NCBI GenBank assembly: GCA_016720075.1
Contig: JADJXW010000001.1
Coordinates: forward strand, 496,001-560,000
Direction: 5' to 3'
Origin: Pseudomonadota bacterium
GTDB taxonomy: Bacteria; Pseudomonadota; Gammaproteobacteria; Steroidobacterales; Steroidobacteraceae
Length of the DNA: 64,000 bases
Part shown: positions 1 to 7,916 of the stretch, in pieces
Layout of the letters: every line of letters begins with the position of its first letter
How positions within the stretch are numbered: the stretch's first letter is position 1
The notes under the pieces: generated by a model
What the model was told of the DNA's origin: nothing
Databases searched by the model: none
Seen by the model: only the letters and a program-made list of their open reading frames with translations
Position numbers and translations under genes: made by a program

Positions 1-929
1 GCTCTCCGCCTGGATCAGCAGGATGGGGCGGATGTAGTCCGGCTCGTTCCGGGCGATGACGGCCAGTGACTTGCGTCGCGCCACGGCACTGCTGACTGCA
101 GAGGGCCACTCTCCGCCATGCTCCTTCAACACGACGGGAAACTTGATCATGTTTTCGGCCTTCAGTTCGAAGGCGGATACGCTGACCAGGACATTGGGCT
201 GGAAAGGTCCGGCGTCGCGGTGAGCTCCACCACGGCGCGAGGCCCCAGGCGCTCATAGACCGTGGACAGCGGCGTTGTGGCGTTGTGCGCCTCATCCATG
301 ATGACCAGCGGACCGTGCAGCTTGAGCAGGTTGGCAAAAAGAGGTCAGGGCCCTGCCATCCGCCCCCTTTCGAGGTAGTTCAGGTCCCGGATGCTGCCCG
401 CGAAATGCGGCTCCATATCTTCGTGGTGTTCGTAGACTTTGCGGCCTTCCTGATTTTCCACCCGCAGCGCGGCCACCGTGGCAATGATCACGCAAAGTTT
501 CGTGGCGACGTCTGCCGGGCGGATGTGCGTGAAGTCGGCAATGTCGAAAATGGCGACCTGGCCAGCAAATGCATCATCCATTTCCTGCCGGTAGCTATGC
601 CGGGGATCACGGAATGCATCCAGGGTCTGGTCTTTGATCTGCGTTGTCGGCACCAGCCACAACACCAGCGGGAACTCGCGGTCCAGCAGAGTTCGGCCGG
701 CAGCCTGAATGATGTGCGCACCCATCACGGTCTTGCCGCCGCCCGTAGGGATGCGCAGGCAGACGTACGGCACCTCTGGAAGTCCTGGCATGGGCTTGTA
801 TGCAACACTGAGCCCGTGATCCGCTGTCCTCGCGAAGGCGTAGGCGGCCCTCCCGATCCGGGCGGCATCGAAGAAGCGCTCCAGGCTGGTCAGGGCCCGG
901 CGCTGATAGTCTTTCAGAGCCAATGCCAT
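1..929 (-). pseudogene. Type III restriction enzyme Res subunit, partial and disrupted
   Basis: This encodes the N-terminal part of a superfamily 2 helicase-nuclease, the cleavage subunit of a type III restriction system. The start is ATG at 929, one base after the stop of mod. A Walker A motif PTGGGKT lies at residues 61-67, followed by a motif-I-proximal WLVPTTQ. An in-frame TGA at 345-347 stops the frame after 194 residues. The same frame then continues with FANLLKLHGPLVI, the DEAH box MDEAHN (282-299) and LTATPD (207-224). Around 205-210 the reading frame shifts by one base and resumes as NVLVSVSAFELKAENMIKFP to the window edge. One nonsense codon and one frameshift make it nonfunctional as read. 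The helicase core and C-terminal nuclease domain lie outside the window. Family assignment is firm; whether the lesions are biological or assembly errors is open. Confidence 0.8.
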
Positions 930-930
930 G

Positions 931-2435
931 TCAGCGCGCCCCTATTTCGTAGGGAATCTGGCGGAAGGTGATGTCGGCTTCGCGTAGCTGTTCGGCGGAG
1001 AGGGTGCAGGCTTCGCTGTAGATCACCTTCGGGCCGTTGAACTTAGGCAGCGAACGCAGGAGGCGGCGCGTCAGTAGACCTTTCCCGGGACCGACTGTCG
1101 TCTCGGGTATGCCGCCGAACAACAGGTAGTAGCCAATGCCTGCATGCTCACCCAGAAACGCCTGTTCACCTGCTCCGCCAGATCGGGCGACTCCGGTTTC
1201 CGCGTGCCAGATGTGCGCCGCAAGGTGCGAGCTCACGCCTTCTCGGACATGGCCACCTTCGTCGAAAACGGAATGTCCGAGCCTGAAGAAGCGGAAACCG
1301 CCGCCATTTTTCCAACCGGCAGTTTCGAGATGCCGCCTGGCGCCGTCCACGACCTTCTCTAGGCGAGGCTTGCAGAGCGTACGGGCATGATCTCCGGCCT
1401 CTATGCCAATCCATCTTCGGCGCATTTTGTGAGCGACCGCTGCCGTAGTGCCGGAACCGAGGAAGCTATCGAGTACCAAGTCGCCTTCCCCGGTGGAAAT
1501 CTGAAGCGCTCGATAGATGAGCCGCTCTGGCTTCGGGGTGTCGAATGCCTTCCTGCCGTCGAAGAGAGCCTTCAATTCCGCACTGGCCTGCCTCGTGCTG
1601 CCTGCGAAGTCGTACGGCCACCATGTCTTGTTGACTACACCATCCTTTGCTTCCGACAGGAATTTCTTTTCCGAAGGGAATTCTGCGCTACCATCTTTTC
1701 CCCACCATATTCGATTGTCGGCCATTAGCTCCTTGAGCTTTCCGGGTGGTCGGCGCCAGCTACCCTTTGGGTGGCAACCTTCGGCCCGCTAGGTTTGGAG
1801 TTCGTAGTAGTCCTGTCGCGATGTTCAGCCCGCGTGAGCGGTGCAGCTAACCAGTCGCCTCTTGGGTCGTTGTCTGGATTGGAGTAGTACCCGCGTTGCT
1901 TTTCGTCACGCTCAAGCAATTGGGGTGCGAACGCTGTTGATTTGCGATAGACGAAGACATGATTGTGAGTCTGCGCGATTCCGGTCGCATTGTTCCCGGG
2001 AGTGTCTTTCGATTGCCAAACGACGTTGGCTAAGAAATTCTTGCGAGAAAAGACCTCATCGGCGATCACCCTAAAGTAGTGCGCCTCGTTGTCATCGAGG
2101 GTCACCCATAGCGACCCGTCTTCTGACAGCAGCTCACGCAGCAGCTCCAGCCGCGGATACATCATCGACAGCCATTGCGAATGCTCCAGGTTGTCGTCGT
2201 AGTGCTCGAACGCGCTGCGCGTGTTGTACGGCGGGTCGATGAAGATGCATTTCACCTGCCCCGCGTAGTAGGGCAGCAGCGACTTCAGCGCATCGAGGTT
2301 GTCACCCTCGATCAGCATGTTGGGGGAATCGGCGTCGCCGTACGAAAGCTCGGGCACCGGCTCCAGCAGCCGGTAGGGCGTCTGTGCCGCCCGGGTCAGG
2401 TCTGCATCACGGTTGAACCAGGAAAGGAGCGGCAC
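931..2435 (-). pseudogene. Type III DNA methyltransferase Mod, frameshifted
   Basis: This is the modification subunit of a type III-like restriction-modification system, an adenine N6 methyltransferase. Reading starts at GTG 2435, the only start after an in-frame upstream stop. Catalytic motif IV DPPYN is at residues 67-71. The SAM-binding motif LDSFLGSGTT lies in the C-terminal half, encoded near 1420-1450, and the C-terminus QIPYEI is typical of the family. The order motif IV then motif I is that of beta-class methyltransferases. Two single-base lesions break the frame. One extra base at 1784-1787 lies after PSG, and one extra G in the GGG at 1763-1765 (coding strand) lies between PPKG and SWR. 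They do not compensate, so the product splits into an N-terminal part (1725-2435) and a C-terminal part (931-1725). It is followed directly by res. Confidence 0.82.
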
Positions 2436-2443
2436 TTTGTAAT

Positions 2444-2501
2444 GAAAGCAAAACTTTCACATAAGTGAAAGCAGAACTTTCCATCTGAAAGCGGCACTTG
2501 C
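2444..2501. promoter_or_regulatory. Three tandem operator-like boxes between mod and the XRE regulator
   Basis: Three 15-bp boxes lie in the 81-bp divergent gap. GAAAGCAAAACTTTC is at 2444-2458, GAAAGCAGAACTTTC at 2467-2481 and GAAAGCGGCACTTGC at 2487-2501. The first two are perfect inverted repeats of GAAAG and CTTTC around a 5-base spacer; the third has one arm mismatch. They are 23 and 20 bases apart, roughly two helical turns, so dimers would stack on one face of the DNA. A looser GAAAG...CTTTG pair sits at 2422-2439 over the mod start. The position suggests binding sites for the neighbouring XRE protein, controlling mod and itself. The repeats are observed; the function is inferred. Confidence 0.65.
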
Positions 2502-2516
2502 CTACCGTCACAGACC

Positions 2517-2906
2517 ATGGAAGAGGAGAAAGCCGCCTTTGCCCGCCGTCTACGGGCAGCCTTGCAGGACGCGGGCGTCGAGGCGAGTGCCGCGGTGGTG
2601 GAGAAGCGCTTCAACTCCCGGTATTCGGGTACACCAGTCACGGTGCAGGCGATATCGGGCTGGTTGACCGGTCGATACATGCCCAAGCTGGACAAGCTCA
2701 GGGTGCTGGCGGAAATTGCGCGGGTCGACCCACAGGTACTTCAGTTCGGTGGAGGCGGGCGCATCGCGGAGGGCAGGGCGGACTGGTTGCCGGCCACCCT
2801 GAGCGCCCGGGACAAACGGGTCATCGATGCCTATCTGAACCTGACCCCGAAGCGGCGGGAACTGGTCGGCGAGCTGGTCACCTCGCTTCTAGACTCCGGC
2901 AGATAG
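2517..2906 (+). CDS. XRE-family helix-turn-helix regulator
   Basis: This is a 129-residue DNA-binding protein. A helix-turn-helix is visible around residues 38-62 (QAISGWLTGRYMPKLDKL), of the kind found in phage-type repressors and in small regulators next to restriction-modification genes. The C-terminal part is short, helical and charged, with no peptidase domain, so a LexA-like self-cleaving repressor is unlikely. It is divergent from mod and faces three inverted-repeat boxes at 2444-2501. It may therefore act as an autoregulator and controller of the methyltransferase gene. The start is ATG 2517; no strong ribosome-binding site precedes it, and the third box lies just upstream. Regulator identity is good; the controller role is inferred from position. 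Confidence 0.75.
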   Translation: MEEEKAAFARRLRAALQDAGVEASAAVVEKRFNSRYSGTPVTVQAISGWLTGRYMPKLDKLRVLAEIARVDPQVLQFGGGGRIAEGRADWLPATLSARDKRVIDAYLNLTPKRRELVGELVTSLLDSGR

Positions 2907-3009
2907 ACCTCGCGACATATTCCACTAGCCCAGTCTATCAGGGCACCTCCCGGTCGACCCTGTCACCAGGGCGACGGCGGCGGCATCGACCGGGTTAGAC
3001 TGCCCTCGT

Positions 3010-4131
3010 ATGGGGCAGTCGGTGACTACAGACCTGCTTGGCCAAAAGGCACTGCTGCCCAACGGGCTTCCGTGGGACGAGCAGGACGCCTCCGCGCGCC
3101 AGGCCACGCTCACCCGCATCCTGATCCGTATCTCTCGCGAGGCCCTGCAGGGAGCGAGCCTGGATTCGCTGATGCAGGGCATCTGCGATTGCCTGGTGGC
3201 GGAGCTGCCGGTGGCCATCGTCAGCGTGCTGCTGCTGGACGACGACAACAGCCATTTCGTGCACGAGGTCTGCGCCGGAGAATTCACGCAGTCACCGCTC
3301 GCTGTGGCCGGCAAATGGCCGGTCACGGTGGGCGCAGCCGGTCGCTGCGTGCAGTTGGGACGGCCGCACCTGATCCGCGACACGGCGACCGACCCGGACT
3401 ACGTGCCCGGCAATGCGACCGCCCGTTCCGAGTTCCTGGTGCCGATCCGGCACGGCCGGCGCCTGCATGGCGTGCTCAACCTGGAGTGCGCGCGCACCGA
3501 CTTCTTCGATTCCGAATCCTGCGCGGTGTTCGAGGCGGTTGCCGACCTCGTGGCCGGCGCCATTCACTTCGCGCGCATTGCCGATGAACTCACGGAAGCC
3601 AACCGCAGGCTCGAACAACTGTCGATGCGCGATGCATTGACCGGCATCGCCAACCGCCGTCAGTTCGATGCGCGCCTGGCGCAGGCCTGGGCGCGCCAGG
3701 CGCGTGAAGGCGCGCCGCTGGCGCTGCTGCTGGCCGATGTCGACTTCTTCAAGGCGCTCAACGATTCCGCCGGGCATCTGCGGGGCGATGAGTGTCTGCG
3801 CCGGCTGGCGCGGATCTGCGAGCGTTTCGCCGTGAACGAGCACGACCTGGTCGCGCGCTATGGCGGCGAGGAATTCGTGCTGCTGTTGCCCGCGCGGACA
3901 CCCGAAGGGGCGATCGCGCAGGCCGAGGCGCTGCGGCGCGCGGTGGCGGAGGAGGCGCTGCCGCATCCGGCTTCAGCGCTGGCAAAGCATGTGACCGTCA
4001 GCGTGGGCGTCGCGGCGCTGGTGCCGGCCGCGGATGCCTCGCCCGAACAGCTGGTGGCTGCCGCCGATCGGGCGTTGTACGACGCCAAGAGCGGCGGCCG
4101 CGACCGAGTCGCCTGGCGTGACTCGGCCTGA
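3010..4131 (+). CDS. GAF-GGDEF diguanylate cyclase
   Basis: This is a cytoplasmic 373-residue enzyme predicted to make cyclic di-GMP from two GTP. A GAF sensor domain spans about residues 30-190. A GGDEF domain follows from about 205 to 370, with DALTGIANRRQFD, the metal and substrate segment DVDFFKALNDSAGH, and the active-site motif GGEEF at 285-289. The usual inhibitory I-site Arg-x-x-Asp upstream of the motif reads NEHD (276-279), so the arginine is replaced by Asn and product feedback may be lost. There are no membrane segments. It stands alone and runs convergently into the ParA gene with 9 bases between stops. The ligand of the GAF domain is unknown. Confidence 0.92.
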   Translation: MGQSVTTDLLGQKALLPNGLPWDEQDASARQATLTRILIRISREALQGASLDSLMQGICDCLVAELPVAIVSVLLLDDDNSHFVHEVCAGEFTQSPLAVAGKWPVTVGAAGRCVQLGRPHLIRDTATDPDYVPGNATARSEFLVPIRHGRRLHGVLNLECARTDFFDSESCAVFEAVADLVAGAIHFARIADELTEANRRLEQLSMRDALTGIANRRQFDARLAQAWARQAREGAPLALLLADVDFFKALNDSAGHLRGDECLRRLARICERFAVNEHDLVARYGGEEFVLLLPARTPEGAIAQAEALRRAVAEEALPHPASALAKHVTVSVGVAALVPAADASPEQLVAAADRALYDAKSGGRDRVAWRDSA

Positions 4132-4140
4132 TCTGCGCGG

Positions 4141-4905
4141 TCAGCCGACGGCGACCGCGGGAAGCGCTGTGTCGAGGTCGAAGGTCGGAATGAGATCGTG
4201 CGCGCGTGAACCCACGGCGCTGGCCTGGATGATGGGCGATTGCGATGCCATGGCAGATCGATGCGCGATCCACCCGACAAGCGGCTGCCACTGGTCGGTG
4301 TCTTCACGCACCAGGCGTGGCTTCATGTCGAACAGGCCGGTGCCCGCCTCCGAGGCGCGCACGTAGTTCTGCGAGTCGCGCAGCGTCGTGACCACGGGAA
4401 TGTCCAGCGACTCCAGGAACCGCATCAGCGAGCGGTACATGATGGTGTGCCGTTTCACTCGATTGGCGACCACGGCAAGGCGCCGCTGCTCGCGCTTCAC
4501 CTTGGCGATCAGCAGCAGGTCGCCGATGCATTTCGTGGCCGCGTGGATATCGATGTCCGAGGGCAGCACCGGCACGATGATGGCCGCGGCGTCGCGGGTC
4601 AGGTCGGGAAGGTCCTGCGGCGCGAAGGCGGCCGGGGTGTCGACGATCAGGCGTTCGCAGTCGGTTGGCACTCGCATCGCGAAGGAGCGCGTGACGCGCA
4701 GGTTGCGCTCGTAGCCGGCTATGCCGTGGACGGGCGCGAGGTCCCGTGGGCGCTTGCTGAGCCAGCGCGAGCTGGAGCCCTGCGCATCCATGTCCATCAG
4801 CGCCGGCTTCAGTCCCCGCGACGCGAAGTAGGCCGCCAGGTTGGTGGCGATGGTGGTTTTGCCGGAGCCGCCCTTCGGATTCAGTACGACGATTTTCTGG
4901 GGCAT
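4141..4905 (-). CDS. ParA-family ATPase (orphan)
   Basis: This 254-residue P-loop ATPase belongs to the ParA/MinD group, which positions plasmids, chromosomes or protein complexes on the nucleoid or membrane. The deviant Walker A motif NPKGGSGKTT occupies residues 9-18, with the signature lysines K11 and K16. DMDAQGSSS (Walker A prime) and LIVDTPA (Walker B) follow. ATG 4905 is chosen because the family always starts a few residues before the P-loop; the frame is open further upstream but overlaps the permease gene in another frame. No ParB, MinC/E or parS-like repeat is nearby, so the cargo is unknown. The last 30 residues are Ala/Pro rich and not conserved. Confidence 0.9.
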   Translation of the reverse strand: MPQKIVVLNPKGGSGKTTIATNLAAYFASRGLKPALMDMDAQGSSSRWLSKRPRDLAPVHGIAGYERNLRVTRSFAMRVPTDCERLIVDTPAAFAPQDLPDLTRDAAAIIVPVLPSDIDIHAATKCIGDLLLIAKVKREQRRLAVVANRVKRHTIMYRSLMRFLESLDIPVVTTLRDSQNYVRASEAGTGLFDMKPRLVREDTDQWQPLVGWIAHRSAMASQSPIIQASAVGSRAHDLIPTFDLDTALPAVAVG

Positions 4906-4994
4906 ATGGGGGTTTCTTCCGTGAAGCTGGGTCGACGGTAGCAGCGATGCCGGGGATTCCTTGTGATGGACTTCACGGCTCGCTTGACGATATG

Positions 4995-5741
4995 TCACCA
5001 GAACGCGTCCGCCACGAGTTTGATCGACAGCACGAACAGTGCGGCGTGGATCAACACGAAGTACGCCCGTTCCGGAATGATCCGCACCAGCCAGACCCCG
5101 ATGAACGTGCCAGCGACCGCGATGGGCATCAGCAGCAACGAAACCCTGAGATTCGCCAGGTCGAGCTGGCCCAGTTGCCAGTAGGGCAGCAGCTTCACCA
5201 GGTTGATCACGGCAAACGTGATGGTGGTGGTGCCGGCAAAAACGCCCTTGGTCAGTCGCTGCGGCAGAACGTACACCTGGTACGGTGGTCCGCCCGAATG
5301 CGAGACGAAGCTGGTGAACCCGGCTATGGCGCCCCAGAACACGCCGCGGGGAATATCCGCGGCCCTGGGTGACGGCGGATGATGCCGCACGCGCCATGCA
5401 TTCAGGCAGAACGCGATGCCGATCACGCCGATGAGCAGGCCAACCATGCGATCCGACACCACGGCGGCCGACAGCCAGCCGATGCCGATGCCGGCGATCG
5501 CCGCGGGAATCAGGATCATCAGGTTTCGCCGATCGAATTCGCGGCGATACGCATAGAGACCGAACCAGTCGCTCACCACGAAGATAGGCAGCAGCAGCGC
5601 GGCGGCCTTGACCGGCGACATCACCATGGCCAGCAGCGGCGTGCCGAGCGCGCCGGCCATCGTCAGGCCGCCCTTCGACAGCCCCACCAGCAATGCCGCA
5701 AGGCCGGCAACCAGGAAGAAGGCGACGCTGTGCTCGGTCAT
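4995..5741 (-). CDS. TauE/SafE (TSUP) family permease
   Basis: This 248-residue integral membrane protein has about eight hydrophobic segments in two similar halves, as in sulfite exporter TauE/SafE proteins. The N-terminal segment AALLVGLSKGGLTMAGALG carries the Gly/Ser-rich family motif. In the second half, GFTSFVSHSGGPP is the equivalent repeat. The family moves small organosulfur or sulfonate anions across the inner membrane; the substrate here cannot be read from sequence. The start ATG 5741 lies 50 bp from the divergent gene at 5792, so the two share a short promoter region. No sulfur metabolism genes are adjacent. Confidence 0.88.
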   Translation of the reverse strand: MTEHSVAFFLVAGLAALLVGLSKGGLTMAGALGTPLLAMVMSPVKAAALLLPIFVVSDWFGLYAYRREFDRRNLMILIPAAIAGIGIGWLSAAVVSDRMVGLLIGVIGIAFCLNAWRVRHHPPSPRAADIPRGVFWGAIAGFTSFVSHSGGPPYQVYVLPQRLTKGVFAGTTTITFAVINLVKLLPYWQLGQLDLANLRVSLLLMPIAVAGTFIGVWLVRIIPERAYFVLIHAALFVLSIKLVADAFW

Positions 5742-5791
5742 GTTTGAAAGGGCATTGTAGTACAGTGGCGCCCACGCACGGAGGTAGCCAT

Positions 5792-6562
5792 ATGAGTGTT
5801 CCCGGAGTCATCCGCCTGGCAGCCATCACCGCCCTCGCGCTCAGTCCCGCTCTGCAGGCCCAGCAGGCCGCGCCAACACCCTTTCAGCAGCGCGTGCAGG
5901 CTGCGATGCAGGGTTCGATCCGCACGCCCGAAGAGCGCGCCCGCGACGTCAATCGCCTGCCGGTCGAAATCCTGTCGTTCTTCCGCATGCGCGAGGACAT
6001 GCGCGTCATCGAGGTGTTGCCGGCTGGAGGCTGGTTCACCAAGATCCTGGCGCCGGTGCTCAGCGAGAAGGGCAAGCTCTACGTAACCCATCCGCCCGGG
6101 TTCTATGCCGACGCGTTCCAGCGCGTGAAGGTCCTGCCGGGACTCGAGAAGGTCGAGGAAGTCGGCTGGGGCGCCACCGGTGGTGGCAGCGGTGGTCCGT
6201 TCGGTCCCTCGGGCAAGTGGGCGGTGGCCCCGGTAGACCTGGTAGTCACGTTCCGCAACTACCACAACTTCTCGCCAGCCGATCGCGCGACAGTCAACAA
6301 GTCGACGTTCGATGCGCTGAAGTCCGGTGGCTACTACGGCATCGTCGATCACACGCGTCGTCACAATGAACCCGGCACGCGCGAGAACGGCCGCCGCGTC
6401 GATCCGGTGCTCGTCATCAAGGAAGTGCAGGACGCGGGCTTCGTGCTGGTCGACTTCAGCAACCTGTACTACCGGCCGAACGATGCGCTGGCGCTCGAGG
6501 TTGGCAACCCAGCAGTGAACGACCGCACCGACCGCGTCGCGCTGCTGTTCCGCAAACCCTAG
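5792..6562 (+). CDS. Exported SAM-methyltransferase-like protein (COG4798 type)
   Basis: This is a 256-residue protein of the predicted methyltransferase group often annotated as class I SAM-dependent methyltransferase. A strong ribosome-binding site GGAGG at 5780-5784 fixes ATG 5792. An N-terminal hydrophobic stretch ending LSPALQAQQA looks like a cleavable signal peptide. A motif-I-like VIEVLPAGGWFTKILAPVL follows at about residue 78, and an acidic loop and a G-rich insert (ATGGGSGGPFGPSG) come later. The substrate is unknown. Export is unusual for an enzyme that needs cytoplasmic SAM, so the protein may bind another ligand. It is followed 28 bp later by an MFS symporter gene. Confidence 0.8.
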   Translation: MSVPGVIRLAAITALALSPALQAQQAAPTPFQQRVQAAMQGSIRTPEERARDVNRLPVEILSFFRMREDMRVIEVLPAGGWFTKILAPVLSEKGKLYVTHPPGFYADAFQRVKVLPGLEKVEEVGWGATGGGSGGPFGPSGKWAVAPVDLVVTFRNYHNFSPADRATVNKSTFDALKSGGYYGIVDHTRRHNEPGTRENGRRVDPVLVIKEVQDAGFVLVDFSNLYYRPNDALALEVGNPAVNDRTDRVALLFRKP

Positions 6563-6590
6563 CGTTGCGGGGCAGCTTCTTCCGCCGGGC

Positions 6591-7916
6591 ATGACGCAGG
6601 TTCCTCAGCCCTTGCCGCCAGCGCGGCTGCTGGCCTTCGGGCTGGTGAACCTGCCGCTGTCGATGCTCATGTCGCCCACGGCGGCCGTGCTGCCCAACTT
6701 CTACCTGGAGTACAGCGCGGTCACGCTGGCAGGCCTTGCCACGGCAACGCTGGTGGCGCGCGTGTTCGACGGGCTGACCGATCCGCTCATCGGCTTTCTG
6801 TCCGATCGCTCTGGACGGCGCAAGCCCTGGATGATCGCCGGCGCATTGCTGGTGGCCGCGGCGGCATGGTTCCTCTACAACCCCTCGCGCGATTCCGGCA
6901 TCGCGCACCTGCTGGCCTCGTACCTGGTGATCACGCTCGGCTGGACGCTGGTCGAGATTCCGCACACGGCCATGGCGGCCGAGCTGTCGGGTGATTACCA
7001 CCAGCGTTCAAGGATCGCGCTGTGGCGGCAGATGCTGGGTTTCGTGGGCGGCGTGATGTTCATGGCTTCGCCGATGCTGCTGGGCGATGCCGGCACCCGC
7101 TTCACGCCGCAGGTCATGCAGGCGATCGCCCTGTTCATCATGGTGGCGCTGCCGCTCGCGGTGCTGCTGCTGTGCCGAGCCGTGCCGGAGCCAGGTCGCC
7201 GCGTACAGTCGCGACCCATCCGTATGGCCGACCTGTACCGCGCCATCGGCGAGACGCCGCCGCTGCGCTATTTCCTGCTCACGCAAGTGCTGTTCGGATT
7301 GGCCACGGGGGCCGTCTCCAGCCTGTTCGTTATCTATGCCAGCCGCTACCTGGGGCTTGCGGACAAGGTGCCGCACATCGCGCTGCCGATGACTCTGGCC
7401 ATGGCGTTGGGCATGCCGGTGTGGCTGCGGGTGATGAAACGCATGGAAAAACATCGCGCGTGGAGTATCGCGGCCGCGGGCATGATCGCCGCGTTGCTGG
7501 CCGTTCTCGCACTGGATCCAGGCCCGGGCGCGTTGCGGCCGATGATCGCGATCATGGCGGTGTTCGGCTTCTTTCTCGGCTGCTCGTCGATCGCGCTGCC
7601 GTCACTGCTTGCAGATGTGGTGGACTACGACGTGTGGCGCAACCGGCAGGACCGGGCGGCCATCCTGTTTTCATTCCAGGCTGTCGTGACCAAGCTCAAC
7701 CAGGGCGTGGGCGGCGCGATCGCACTGGCGATGCCGCTGTGGTTCGGATTCGATGAGCACTCGCCCGCAGGCGGTTCCGGCGCGGTCGGGCTGAAGATCG
7801 CCTTCATCGCGTGGCCGTGCATGCTGCTGGTTCCGATGCTGTGGCTGGCGTGGCGCTACCCGCTGGGGCAGCGGGCCCACCGCATCATTGCTCAGCGACT
7901 GACGGGCCGCGCGTAG
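6591..7916 (+). CDS. GPH-type MFS symporter
   Basis: This 441-residue inner-membrane transporter has about 12 hydrophobic segments. The loop FDGLTDPLIGFLSDRSGRRK, after the second hydrophobic segment, is the hallmark of the glycoside-pentoside-hexuronide:cation symporter family (MelB-like). A related motif, LLADVVDYDVWRNRQDRAA, in the second half is also typical. These proteins import sugars or similar solutes with H+ or Na+. The start ATG 6591 lies 28 bp after the methyltransferase-like gene, and the two may be cotranscribed. It runs convergently into the exported protein gene at 7892, overlapping it by about 25 bp. The substrate is unknown. Confidence 0.88.
   Translation: MTQVPQPLPPARLLAFGLVNLPLSMLMSPTAAVLPNFYLEYSAVTLAGLATATLVARVFDGLTDPLIGFLSDRSGRRKPWMIAGALLVAAAAWFLYNPSRDSGIAHLLASYLVITLGWTLVEIPHTAMAAELSGDYHQRSRIALWRQMLGFVGGVMFMASPMLLGDAGTRFTPQVMQAIALFIMVALPLAVLLLCRAVPEPGRRVQSRPIRMADLYRAIGETPPLRYFLLTQVLFGLATGAVSSLFVIYASRYLGLADKVPHIALPMTLAMALGMPVWLRVMKRMEKHRAWSIAAAGMIAALLAVLALDPGPGALRPMIAIMAVFGFFLGCSSIALPSLLADVVDYDVWRNRQDRAAILFSFQAVVTKLNQGVGGAIALAMPLWFGFDEHSPAGGSGAVGLKIAFIAWPCMLLVPMLWLAWRYPLGQRAHRIIAQRLTGRA

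Noticed and set aside
345..347. Frameshift at the end of the 194-residue Res frame
   Set aside because: On checking, the downstream DEAH frame is the same frame, so the interruption is an in-frame TGA rather than a frameshift.
285..971. Plus-strand open frame of 228 residues over res
   Set aside because: It is the antisense shadow of the Res frame, which carries the helicase motifs.
2921..2960. Terminator after the XRE gene
   Set aside because: The CCCTG/CAGGG stem nearby is short and has no T run.
4906..5829. Upstream extension of the ParA frame to 562 residues
   Set aside because: The extra residues are the wrong frame over the permease gene and lack any family likeness; ParA proteins start just before the P-loop.
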